Source of the DNA: Pseudomonadota bacterium
GTDB taxonomy: Bacteria > Pseudomonadota > Alphaproteobacteria > Reyranellales > Reyranellaceae
Reading direction: 5' to 3'
NCBI GenBank assembly: GCA_023386865.1
Contig: JAEWIV010000541.1
Location: forward strand, 1 to 35,549
Length of the DNA stretch: 35,549 nt
Numbering within the stretch: position 1 is the stretch's first letter; each line of letters opens with the position of its first letter. The notes beneath the pieces are model-generated. The model was given only the letters and a program-made list of their open reading frames with translations, made no database searches and had not been told where the DNA came from. The translations under genes were made by a program, and so were the position numbers. Shown here one piece after another: positions 7,473 through 14,987 of the stretch.

Positions 7473-8258
7473 ATGGCGGGAGTGGACTGGAAGACCTCCA
7501 CCGTGGAGGCCGGCGGCACCAAGCTGCATCTCAGGCGTGCCGGCAAGGGCCATCCGCTCGTGGTCCTCCATCACGAGACGGGCACTCTCGACGACCTGCC
7601 GTTTTACGATGCGCTGGCGGCAGGCTACGACGTGCTGGTCCCGCATCACCCCGGGTACAGCCGCTCCGAGCGGCCCGACTGGATGCGCAGCGCGCGCGAC
7701 ATCGCCGTCGTGCACCGCAATCTTCTGAACGAGGTCGGGATCGGCAAGGCGGCCCTGGTCGGGCTGGGTTTCGGCGGCTGGATCGCGGCCGAGATGGCGA
7801 CCATGGCGCCGGCCGATCTCTCGCATCTGGTGCTGGTCGGCGCCATGGGCATCAAGCCGCCGCAGGGCGACATTCTCGATCTCGCCGTCACCGGCTACGT
7901 CGACTATGCGCGCGCGGCCTTCCACGACCAGAAGGCGTTCGATCGCGTCTATGGCGCCGAGCCCTCCGTCGACCAGCTCGAGATGTGGGACATCTGCCGC
8001 GAGATGAGCTTTCGCATCGCCTGGAAGCCCTACATGTACAGCCAGACCTTGCCGCACCTCCTGAAGACGATGCGAGCGCCCGCGCTGGTCGTGTGGGGCG
8101 AGCACGACAAGGTGGTGCCCATGAGCGCCGGCAAGCGCTACGTTGAGGCCCTGCCCAACGCCAGGCTGGAGATCGTCAAGTCCTGCGGCCATGCCATCGA
8201 CATGGAGCAGCCCCAAGCCCTCGCCAAGCTGGTCAGCACCTTCATCGGTCGGGAGTAG
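7473..8258 (+). CDS. Alpha/beta-hydrolase-fold protein lacking the nucleophile serine
   Basis: 261 residues from ATG 7473, which follows GGGAGGAAA at a good distance. The fold is clear: the N-terminal strand region GGTKLHLRRAGKG, the strand LVVLHHETG where the oxyanion loop normally lies, the nucleophile elbow region at 93-102, D212 in VVWGEHDKVVP and H240 in SCGHAIDM. The elbow reads G-L-G-F-G-G (residues 97-102), so glycine 99 occupies the usual serine position of GxSxG. Asp and His of the triad are kept. It may act without a covalent acyl intermediate, as some cofactorless dioxygenases and lyases of this fold do, or be a binding protein. It is first in a same-strand run with two LLM enzymes and a molybdenum hydroxylase; five bases separate it from the next gene. 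Confidence 0.87.
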   Translation: MAGVDWKTSTVEAGGTKLHLRRAGKGHPLVVLHHETGTLDDLPFYDALAAGYDVLVPHHPGYSRSERPDWMRSARDIAVVHRNLLNEVGIGKAALVGLGFGGWIAAEMATMAPADLSHLVLVGAMGIKPPQGDILDLAVTGYVDYARAAFHDQKAFDRVYGAEPSVDQLEMWDICREMSFRIAWKPYMYSQTLPHLLKTMRAPALVVWGEHDKVVPMSAGKRYVEALPNARLEIVKSCGHAIDMEQPQALAKLVSTFIGRE

Positions 8259-8263
8259 ACGCC

Positions 8264-9508
8264 ATGCACCTGATGTACTTCACCGAGCAGCCCATGTCGG
8301 CCTACGACGAGCAGGCCGGCCGCGACTTCGGCGCCACCGCGCTGATGTTCTCCAACAAGCACTTCGATCCCGTCGCGGGCTCGCGGCTCTACAACAATTA
8401 CATCGAGCAATACATGCTGGCCGAGGAGGTCGGCATCGACGGCATCATGCTGAACGAGCACCACAACGCACCGTTCTGCATGCAGGCCAAGGCCAACATC
8501 TTCGCCGCCATCCTCGCCGGCATGACCAAGAAGGTGAAGATCGTCATGCTGGGCAACCCGTTGCCCCTGGCGGAGAATCCGATCCGGCTGGCCGAAGAGC
8601 TCGCCATGATCGACATGATCTCGAAGGGCCGGCTGGTCTCGGGCTTCGTGCGCGGCGGCGGCCAGGAGCAGCTCGCCACCGGCGTCAATCCGGCCTTCAA
8701 TCGCGAGCGCTTCGAGGAGGCGCACGAGCTGGTCGTGCGCGCCTGGACCGAGGTCGGCCCGTTCCGGTTCGAGGGCACGCACTACCAGCATCGCGTCGTG
8801 AACCCGTGGGCGGTGCCGCTGCAGAAGCCCTATCCACGCGTCTGGATTCCCGGCGTGATCAGCAAGGAAACGATCGTATGGGCGGCGCAGCAGCGCTATC
8901 CGTACATCGCGCTCAACACGTCGATCGAGCAGACCAGGAAGATCTGGGAGCTCTACGATCAGGTGGCGCTGCAGACCGGCTATGTCGGCGGGCCGGAGAA
9001 TCGCGGCTACCTGATCCAGGTCCATATCTCCGACAACGAAGACAAGGCGCGCGAGAACGCCAAGCAGTTCCGCTGGATGCAGGGCGAGTTCACCGGGCTC
9101 GCCCATCCGGTGTGGAGCACGCCGTCGGGCTACGGCTCGCCCACCAATCGCCGCGCCTTCGTCGAGTTCGCCGCCGGCCGCGCCGTGAACCCGCGCGGCA
9201 TCACCAGCTTCGAGCAGCAGGTCGAGGACCTGCGCATCATCTACGGCACGCCCAAGACGGTGGTCGCCAAGCTGAAGCGCATCCTGGAGGAGACGCGGCC
9301 CGGCATCCTGGCGCTGTGGGGCAACGACGGCCGCGTCAGCCAGGAGGATTCACTCACCTGCATCCGGCTCATGGGCCAGGAGGTCTTTCCGGCGATTCGC
9401 GAGATCGCCAAGAGCCTCGACCTCAAGAGCCCGTTCGAGGCGAACGCGCCGGTGCACCTGAAATATTCGACCGACCTGAAGCCGGCAAAGGCGGCTGCGG
9501 CCGAGTAG
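8264..9508 (+). CDS. Luciferase-like (LLM class) flavin-dependent oxidoreductase
   Basis: 414 residues. A TIM-barrel of the bacterial luciferase superfamily: the strand-1 start MHLMYFTEQP, the region GIMLNEHHNAPF, the strand VKIVMLGNPLPL, and the segment RLAEELAMIDMISKGRLVSGFVRGGGQE are characteristic. Members use reduced FMN (or F420) to oxygenate or reduce organic substrates. The C-terminal 100 residues are longer than in minimal members. ATG 8264 follows GGGAG, which overlaps the upstream stop, so it is probably cotranslated with the hydrolase-fold gene. No flavin reductase lies in the window. The substrate is unknown. Confidence 0.9.
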   Translation: MHLMYFTEQPMSAYDEQAGRDFGATALMFSNKHFDPVAGSRLYNNYIEQYMLAEEVGIDGIMLNEHHNAPFCMQAKANIFAAILAGMTKKVKIVMLGNPLPLAENPIRLAEELAMIDMISKGRLVSGFVRGGGQEQLATGVNPAFNRERFEEAHELVVRAWTEVGPFRFEGTHYQHRVVNPWAVPLQKPYPRVWIPGVISKETIVWAAQQRYPYIALNTSIEQTRKIWELYDQVALQTGYVGGPENRGYLIQVHISDNEDKARENAKQFRWMQGEFTGLAHPVWSTPSGYGSPTNRRAFVEFAAGRAVNPRGITSFEQQVEDLRIIYGTPKTVVAKLKRILEETRPGILALWGNDGRVSQEDSLTCIRLMGQEVFPAIREIAKSLDLKSPFEANAPVHLKYSTDLKPAKAAAAE

Positions 9509-9515
9509 TCTTCTG

Positions 9516-9608
9516 GGACCGCGGGCCTCCAGGCCCGCTCTTGTTCTTCTGGACCGCGAGCCTCCGACTCGCTCATGAATCATGAGCGGGCCCGGAGGCC
9601 CGCGGTCC
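9516..9608. repeat. REP-like element, three copies, one inverted
   Basis: A unit of about 25 bp starting GGACCGCG and ending CGCTC occurs at 9516-9540 and 9551-9574 in direct orientation, and at 9584-9608 inverted. The second and third copies face each other around CTCATGAATCATGAG (9572-9586), forming a long hairpin with one bulge. The element fills the gap between two genes of the same unit. It resembles BIME-type REP elements and could attenuate transcription or stabilise the upstream mRNA. The in-frame ATG at 9582 lies inside the hairpin and is not the likely start of the next gene. Confidence 0.8.
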
Positions 9609-9623
9609 TGTGAAGGGGGAAAC

Positions 9624-10520
9624 ATGCAGCTCGGCGCCTCGCTACCCGTGGGTGACATCGGTACCGGCCCCGTGCCGCTGCGCGACTATGCGCAGGCGGC
9701 GGAAGGGCTCGGGTTCAACTACATGCTGGCACCCGACCACGTGCTGGGCGGCAATCCCAGCGTCGACTACGGCGGCAGGCGCGTCGGCACCACGGCCACG
9801 GCCTATCACGATCCCTTCGTGGTGTTCGCCTTCCTGGCCGGCGTCACCAGGAAGATGGGTTTCGCCTCAGGCGTCGTCATCCTCGCGCAGCGCCAGGCCG
9901 CCCTGGTCGCCAAGCAGGCGGCCTGCCTCGACGAGCTCTGCGAGGGCCGCTTTCGCCTCGGCATCGGCGTCGGCTGGAACGAGATCGAATTCCAGGGCCT
10001 GGGCATGGACTTCCACACCCGCGGCAAGCGCTCGGCGGAGCAGGTGCGCTTCATGCAGGCGCTGTGGGCCGAGCCGCACGTCAAGTTCAAGGGCGAGTTC
10101 CACCAGCTCGACGACGGCGGCATCAACCCGCGGCCGAAATCCGGCCGCGTGCCGATCTGGTTCGGCGGCCACGCCGAAGCGACCTTCAGGCGAGCCGCCA
10201 AGTACGGCGACGGTTTCATGCCGCTGCAGTATCCGCCGGGCGACGAGGCGTTGAAGGCATTCGACAAGCTGCGCGGGATGATCAAGGCGGAGGGGCGCGA
10301 CCCCGCCTCGGTCGGGCTCGAGGTCTGGGTATCACCCGGCAAGGGCACGCCCGAGGACTGGCGCAAGGAGATCGCCTTCTGGAAGGCGGCGGGCGTCAGC
10401 CACATCACCGTCCACACCACCTACGTGAGCAACCATCACAAGCGAATCGCCGGCAAGACCTACGCCGAGCACCTCGATGCCATCACGCGCTATCGCAAGG
10501 CCGTCGCCGACCTTCTATAA
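9624..10520 (+). CDS. LLM class flavin/F420-dependent oxidoreductase, second copy
   Basis: 298 residues from ATG 9624, preceded by AAGGGGGAAAC. It has the compact form of the luciferase-like family: LGASLPVGDIG, YAQAAEGLGFNYMLAPDH, ASGVVILAQRQAALVAKQAACL, and the hallmark GRFRLGIGVGWNEIEF, then VPIWFGGHAEATFRRAAKYGDGF. It resembles the TIGR03619-type subgroup, in which some members use F420; the cofactor cannot be settled from sequence alone. It is only distantly similar to the preceding LLM enzyme, so it is not a recent duplicate. Twenty bases or fewer separate it from the Fe-S subunit downstream. Confidence 0.88.
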   Translation: MQLGASLPVGDIGTGPVPLRDYAQAAEGLGFNYMLAPDHVLGGNPSVDYGGRRVGTTATAYHDPFVVFAFLAGVTRKMGFASGVVILAQRQAALVAKQAACLDELCEGRFRLGIGVGWNEIEFQGLGMDFHTRGKRSAEQVRFMQALWAEPHVKFKGEFHQLDDGGINPRPKSGRVPIWFGGHAEATFRRAAKYGDGFMPLQYPPGDEALKAFDKLRGMIKAEGRDPASVGLEVWVSPGKGTPEDWRKEIAFWKAAGVSHITVHTTYVSNHHKRIAGKTYAEHLDAITRYRKAVADLL

Positions 10521-10538
10521 CGGCCGCGGGAGGCCTCC

Positions 10539-11015
10539 ATGAGCATTGCGTTAACGGTCAACGGTGAGCCGAAGCGCGTCGACGCGCCGGAGACGGCCAC
10601 GCTCCTCGATGTCCTTCGCAACCAGCTCGGCCTGATGGGAACGCGCTACGGCTGCGGCCTGGAGCAGTGCGGTTGCTGCATGGTGCTGGTCGACGGCCAG
10701 CCGACCTATGCCTGCACGCGCGAGGTCGGCACCATCGCCGGCGCCGCGGTCACCACGGTCGAAGGACTGGGCACGCCCGCCAGGCCGCATCCCATCCAGC
10801 AGGCCTTTCTCGACGAGCAGGCCGGGCAGTGCGGCTACTGCCTCAGCGGCATCGTGATGTCGGCCAAGGCGCTGCTCGACCGCAATCCCAGCCCCAGTCG
10901 CGCCGACATCGTGACGGCGCTCGACAAGCATCTCTGCCGTTGCGGCGCGCACCAGCGCATCCTGCGCGCCGTCGAGCGCGCCGCTGCAGCCCTGCGCAAC
11001 GGGAGGTCGTCATGA
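10539..11015 (+). CDS. [2Fe-2S] small subunit of a molybdenum hydroxylase (IorA/CoxS type)
   Basis: 158 residues. The plant-ferredoxin-type N-terminal cluster is bound by C39, C44, C47 and C59 in GCGLEQCGCC...YAC. The second, helical [2Fe-2S] domain shows C98 and C101 (QCGYC) and C133 and C135 (LCRCG). This is the usual two-cluster arrangement that carries electrons away from the molybdenum site in xanthine-oxidase-family enzymes. Its stop overlaps the start of the large subunit (ATGA at 11012-11015), a coupling typical for obligate partners. With no FAD subunit gene alongside, the isoquinoline 1-oxidoreductase (IorAB) layout fits best. Confidence 0.95.
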   Translation: MSIALTVNGEPKRVDAPETATLLDVLRNQLGLMGTRYGCGLEQCGCCMVLVDGQPTYACTREVGTIAGAAVTTVEGLGTPARPHPIQQAFLDEQAGQCGYCLSGIVMSAKALLDRNPSPSRADIVTALDKHLCRCGAHQRILRAVERAAAALRNGRSS

Positions 11016-13132
11016 ACGCGCCGTCGCTTCCCGCCAGCCTGGTCGACAACCCGCGGCTCGACCGCTGGATCGCCTTCCTGCCGGACCGGACGGTGCGCAT
11101 CGCCACCGGCAAGGTCGAGATGGGGCAGGGCGTCGTGACGGCGATCGGCCAGATCGCTGCCGAGGAGCTCGACCTGCCGCTCGAGCAAGTGGTCGTGTTG
11201 TCGGGCAACACCACCAGCGGACCTGACGAGCAGTACACGACGTCGTCGCTCTCCATCGAGGTTTCCGGCGGCTCGGTGCGCCTGGTCTGCGCCGAAGTGC
11301 GCGCCAAGGCGCTGGAGCGCGCGGCGCTTCGGCTCAACTGCAGCCCCGACGATCTCACGGTGGCCGACGGCCGCTTCCTGCAGAACGGCGCGGCGACCGG
11401 CCAGGACTACTGGAGCGTGGCCGGCGAGATCGATCTCAGCCAGCCGGCGACCGGCTCCGCGCCGGTGAAGCCGCGCGAGTCCTATCGCGTGGTCGGAAAG
11501 AGCGTGCCGCGCATCGACCTACCGGCCAAGCTCACCGGCGCCGCCTATGTGCACGACGAGCTGCCGACGAACGTCCTGCACGCCCGGACGCTGCGCCAGC
11601 CCAATCGCGGCGCCACGCTGGCGTCGCTCGACGAGGCGGCGATCGCCAAGGCGGCGAAAGGCGAGCTGCGGATCGTCCGCGACGCCAATTTCGTGGCCTT
11701 CGTGAGCCCGCTCGAGAGCGGGGCCCCGGCGGCGGCCGCGGCCGCGCCGGCCCATGCCAGATGGAACAACGTCAGGCAGATCGCGCCCGAACAGCAGGAG
11801 GCCGCGTGGCTGAAGGGTCAGGCGAGCGACGATCGCCGCATCGGCGCCTGGCCCGCGCCCGCGACACCGCCGAAGCGCCTCGTGCAGATCACCGTCTCGC
11901 GCCCCTACATCGCGCACGCCTCGATGTCGCCGTCCTGCGCGCTGGCGGAGTTCCGCGACGGGCATCTCACTGTCCGTTCGCACGGCCAGGGCATGCATCC
12001 CTTGCGGAAGAACCTCTCGACCGTCCTCGGCTTGCCGCCGGAAGCCATCACCGCGCAGCATCTGCATGGCGCGGGCTGCTACGGCCACAACGGCGCCGAC
12101 GATGCCGCCCTCGACGCCGCGCTGATCGCCATGCGCATCCCCAACCGCTGGATCCGCCTGCAATGGCGCCGCGAGGAAGAATTCGGCTTCGAGCCGGTGG
12201 GCCCCGCCATGCTGGTGACCCTGCACGTCGACCTCGACGAGCGCGGCCGGCCGGCCGACTGGACGACCGAGGTGTGGAGCGCCACCCACGTGCAGCGGCC
12301 GGGCAGCGGCACCGGCTGGCTGCTCGCCGCCGAAGCGCTGGCCAACCCGCCGCCCGAGATCGCGCCGTTCGATCCGCCGGAAGCGCGAGGCGGCGGTGGC
12401 ACGCGCAACGCCGTGCCGCTCTATGACGTGCCGGCCCATCGTGTGCTGCATCACCTTGTGCTGAGGCCGCCGGTTCGTACCTCGGCGTTGCGCGGGCTGG
12501 GCGCACTGCCCAACGTCTTCGCCATCGAATCGCTGATGGACGAGCTCGCGGCGCGCGTCGCCGAGGACCCCGTCGCCTACCGCCTGTCGATCCTGTCCGA
12601 CCAGCGCGCCCGCCGGCTGATCGAGCTGGTCGCCGAGCGCGCCGAGTGGAAGGCCCGCGGTCCGTCGGGCACCGGCAAGGGGCTGGGCCTCGCCTTCGCG
12701 CGCTACAAGAATCGCGCCGCGTACGCCGCGGTCGTCGCCGCAGTCACCGTGCAGGACACCGTCAAGGTCGACCGCGTGTGGTGCGTCGCCGACGCAGGCC
12801 TCGTGGTCAATCCCGACGGCGCGCGCAACCAGCTCGAGGGCGGCATCGTGCAGGCCGTGAGCTGGACGCTGAAGGAGCAGGTGAAATTCGACGGCGAGGG
12901 CATCGCCTCGCGCGACTGGGAGAGCTATCCCATCCTGCGCTTCAGCGAGGTGCCCGAGATGCAGGTCGAGTTCGTCGACGGCGCCGGCAATCCGACCCTG
13001 GGGGTCGGCGAATGCACCGTCGGCCCGACCGCGGCCGCCATCGGCAACGCCGTGAAGCACGCCCTCGGCGTGTGCATTCACGACATGCCCCTGACGCGCG
13101 AGCGCATCATGGCGGCATTGCTCAAGACCTGA
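11012..13132 (+). CDS. Molybdopterin-binding large subunit of aldehyde-oxidase/IorB type
   Basis: 706 residues from ATG 11012 (GGGAGG upstream). It binds the molybdenum pterin cofactor and hydroxylates a carbon next to nitrogen, or an aldehyde, using water as oxygen source. Visible family signatures: KVEMGQGVVTAIGQIAAEELD near 35, GHNGADDAALDAALIA in the middle, a conserved LRGLGALPNVFAIESLMDELA segment, and GVGECTVGPTAAAIGNAV near the C-terminus, whose glutamate corresponds to the catalytic Glu. No twin-arginine signal is seen, unlike many periplasmic IorB homologues, so it is probably cytoplasmic. The electron acceptor is unclear because no FAD subunit or cytochrome is encoded nearby. The substrate is presumably shared with the LLM genes of the unit. 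Confidence 0.92.
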   Translation: MNAPSLPASLVDNPRLDRWIAFLPDRTVRIATGKVEMGQGVVTAIGQIAAEELDLPLEQVVVLSGNTTSGPDEQYTTSSLSIEVSGGSVRLVCAEVRAKALERAALRLNCSPDDLTVADGRFLQNGAATGQDYWSVAGEIDLSQPATGSAPVKPRESYRVVGKSVPRIDLPAKLTGAAYVHDELPTNVLHARTLRQPNRGATLASLDEAAIAKAAKGELRIVRDANFVAFVSPLESGAPAAAAAAPAHARWNNVRQIAPEQQEAAWLKGQASDDRRIGAWPAPATPPKRLVQITVSRPYIAHASMSPSCALAEFRDGHLTVRSHGQGMHPLRKNLSTVLGLPPEAITAQHLHGAGCYGHNGADDAALDAALIAMRIPNRWIRLQWRREEEFGFEPVGPAMLVTLHVDLDERGRPADWTTEVWSATHVQRPGSGTGWLLAAEALANPPPEIAPFDPPEARGGGGTRNAVPLYDVPAHRVLHHLVLRPPVRTSALRGLGALPNVFAIESLMDELAARVAEDPVAYRLSILSDQRARRLIELVAERAEWKARGPSGTGKGLGLAFARYKNRAAYAAVVAAVTVQDTVKVDRVWCVADAGLVVNPDGARNQLEGGIVQAVSWTLKEQVKFDGEGIASRDWESYPILRFSEVPEMQVEFVDGAGNPTLGVGECTVGPTAAAIGNAVKHALGVCIHDMPLTRERIMAALLKT

Positions 13133-13179
13133 AAACCGACGGCGTTCCTGCTATTTGTCGTGGATGAGGATCTGGTGAC

Positions 13180-13446
13180 GTGAAGAGGTCATTGATGCGC
13201 GTTCTGGCCGTGTTGTTCGTCCTGTCGAGCGTGGCGGCGCTCGCCATCCCCGCAAACGCACAGCAGCCGCAACAGCAACAACCTGCCGCGCCGGACGCGC
13301 AGACCGGGTCGGGCAACCGGCATCCGGGCGACTATTGCACCCGCCACTGCCGCGCCAACGAAATCCCGTGCGGTCGTGGTTGCATACCGGCGAAGGGCGG
13401 AGCTTGCCAGGAGAAGGTCACCACGACCTGCTCGGGCAAGCCCTGA
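13180..13446 (+). CDS. Small secreted six-cysteine protein
   Basis: 88 residues from GTG 13180 (ATG 13195 is the alternative). A classic signal peptide, VLAVLFVLSSVAALAIPANA, is followed by a Gln/Pro-rich linker and a compact tail with six cysteines (DYC, RHC, IPC, RGC, GAC, TTC), enough for three disulfides. The mature protein would be about 60 residues in the periplasm or outside. I do not recognise the family with confidence. It lies alone between two catabolic units, 9 bases from the convergent TauD gene, and has its own upstream region of about 47 bases. Confidence 0.7.
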   Translation: MKRSLMRVLAVLFVLSSVAALAIPANAQQPQQQQPAAPDAQTGSGNRHPGDYCTRHCRANEIPCGRGCIPAKGGACQEKVTTTCSGKP

Positions 13447-13455
13447 TCTGAGGCC

Positions 13456-14340
13456 TTACGCCGCGACCTGAAGCGCGGTCGGCCCGTCGCCGGCCAGCGT
13501 CGTGCGGCGCATGTCGCGGGGCTCGCTGGCCGGGAAGGGCCGCGCGCGATGCATGGTCTGGCGGTTGTCCCACATCACCAGGTCGCCGACCCGCCATTTG
13601 TGGGTGTAGACGAACTCGCGTTGCGTGGCGTGCTCGATCAGGTCGCGCAGGTAGCCGCGCGCCTCCGGCATCGGCCAGCCAACGATGCCGCCGGCATGTG
13701 ACGAAAGATAGAGCGACCGGCGGCCGGTCACCGGGTGGGTGCGCACCATGCACTGGCGCACCGGCCTGAAGCGCTCGCGCTCCTCGTCGGTGAAATCGTA
13801 GAAGCCGATGATCTGGCGCGAGTACATCTGCGAATGCTCGCAGACCATGTCCTCGACCTCGGCCTTGGTCTCCTCGTCCAGCGCATCGTATGCCGCGCGC
13901 ATATCGGCGAACTGCGTGTTGCCGCCCTTGGACGGGATCGAGATGGCGTGCAGCAGCGAGTACTTGGCCGGCACCACCTTGAAGGACGAATCCGAATGCC
14001 ACAGCCGGTTGCCGATGGCGAACAGCCGGCGACGGTCGTCGCGCTTGAAAGGGGTGTTGTCCTTGTCGAGGTTGGAGACGTCGGCGAAGGTGGTGGGCAG
14101 GCGGTATTCGTTGGCCGCCCGCAGGCTGGTGCCGATCGCATGCTCGATCTCGCCCAGGCTCCGCGTGAAGGCAAGCTGTTGGGCGTCGTCGATCTTCTGG
14201 TCGCGGAACACCAGCACGGCGTACCTGTCCATGCCGCCGTGGATCGCGGCGACCTCGTCGTTGGAGAGCGGATTGCGCATGTCGATGCCATCGACCTCGG
14301 CTGCGAAGCACGGACCGACCTGGCGGAAAGAGACGGCCAT
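13456..14340 (-). CDS. TauD/TfdA-family Fe(II)/2-oxoglutarate dioxygenase
   Basis: 294 residues, normal family length. The iron facial triad is visible as H115 and D117 in LWHSDSSF and H264 in QTMHRAR. R275, eleven residues after the last histidine, is placed to bind 2-oxoglutarate, as in TauD. The family hydroxylates taurine, phenoxyacetates and related acids, releasing succinate and CO2. The GGNTQFADMRAAYDAL segment after the iron site is typical. It is the last gene of a minus-strand unit with NIPSNAP and LLM genes (12 and 14 bases apart). The substrate is not predictable. Confidence 0.93.
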   Translation of the reverse strand: MAVSFRQVGPCFAAEVDGIDMRNPLSNDEVAAIHGGMDRYAVLVFRDQKIDDAQQLAFTRSLGEIEHAIGTSLRAANEYRLPTTFADVSNLDKDNTPFKRDDRRRLFAIGNRLWHSDSSFKVVPAKYSLLHAISIPSKGGNTQFADMRAAYDALDEETKAEVEDMVCEHSQMYSRQIIGFYDFTDEERERFRPVRQCMVRTHPVTGRRSLYLSSHAGGIVGWPMPEARGYLRDLIEHATQREFVYTHKWRVGDLVMWDNRQTMHRARPFPASEPRDMRRTTLAGDGPTALQVAA

Positions 14341-14352
14341 CCTTTTCCTCCT

Positions 14353-14973
14353 TCAGCGCAACGGCGACCACTTCGCCGGAACGGCGAAGGTGCTGGTCTG
14401 CTTGAGCAGGGTGACGCCCGCAGGGCGCGGCGGCGGCCACTGGCCCGGCTTCATCGCCTGGGCGCGGCGCGTCTCGCGGTCGGCCATGTTCTTGTAGGCC
14501 CAGACATGGACCCATTCGTTGAGGGGCCCGAGGTCGGTGTAACCGGCGAAGATCAGCGGCGAGATCGCCGACCGCGCCTTCACCAGGGGAGCCCACGCCT
14601 CCATCACCTTGGCGACCTGGCCCGGCCCGTAGGTATAGGTGCGGAACTCGTAGAGATTGCCGTGCTCGCCCGGCTCGAAGTGCGGCGAGAACGGCGCCGC
14701 GTAGAGGATCTTGCTTTCCATCTCCAGGATCGACTCCTGGACCTTGACCGGCCAGATGCCCTGCTTGATGGCGTCGGCGCGGATGCGCTCGCGCTCGTTC
14801 ATGTCGTTGTAGGGCCAGACATGGATGATCTGGTTGAGCGTGCCGACCTCGGTGCGCCAGAAGCCGCCGAAGCGCGACAGCTTGGCCCGCGCCGGCAGCC
14901 CGGCGCCGAACTTCTCCTCGACGTCGGGGATGCTGCCCGGCTTCATCAGGTAGGTGCGCATTTCGAAGATCAT
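14353..14973 (-). CDS. NIPSNAP family protein with two ferredoxin-like domains
   Basis: 206 residues from ATG 14973, preceded by GGGGAGA. Two tandem NIPSNAP modules are recognisable: MIFEMRTYLMKPGSIPDVEEKF with HVWPYNDMNERERIR, and LYEFRTYTYGPGQVAKVMEAW with HVWAYKNMADRETRR. Each module forms half of a dimeric alpha/beta barrel, so one chain could make the entire fold. Bacterial members often sit beside oxygenases in degradation operons; a direct catalytic role is not established. Its position between TauD and LLM genes supports a part in the same pathway. Confidence 0.92.
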   Translation of the reverse strand: MIFEMRTYLMKPGSIPDVEEKFGAGLPARAKLSRFGGFWRTEVGTLNQIIHVWPYNDMNERERIRADAIKQGIWPVKVQESILEMESKILYAAPFSPHFEPGEHGNLYEFRTYTYGPGQVAKVMEAWAPLVKARSAISPLIFAGYTDLGPLNEWVHVWAYKNMADRETRRAQAMKPGQWPPPRPAGVTLLKQTSTFAVPAKWSPLR

Positions 14974-14987
14974 CGACGTCTCTCCCC

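Noticed and set aside
9582..9623. ATG 9582 as start of the second LLM gene
   Set aside because: It lies in the REP-like hairpin, has no ribosome site and adds non-conserved residues; ATG 9624 has AAGGGGGAAAC upstream.
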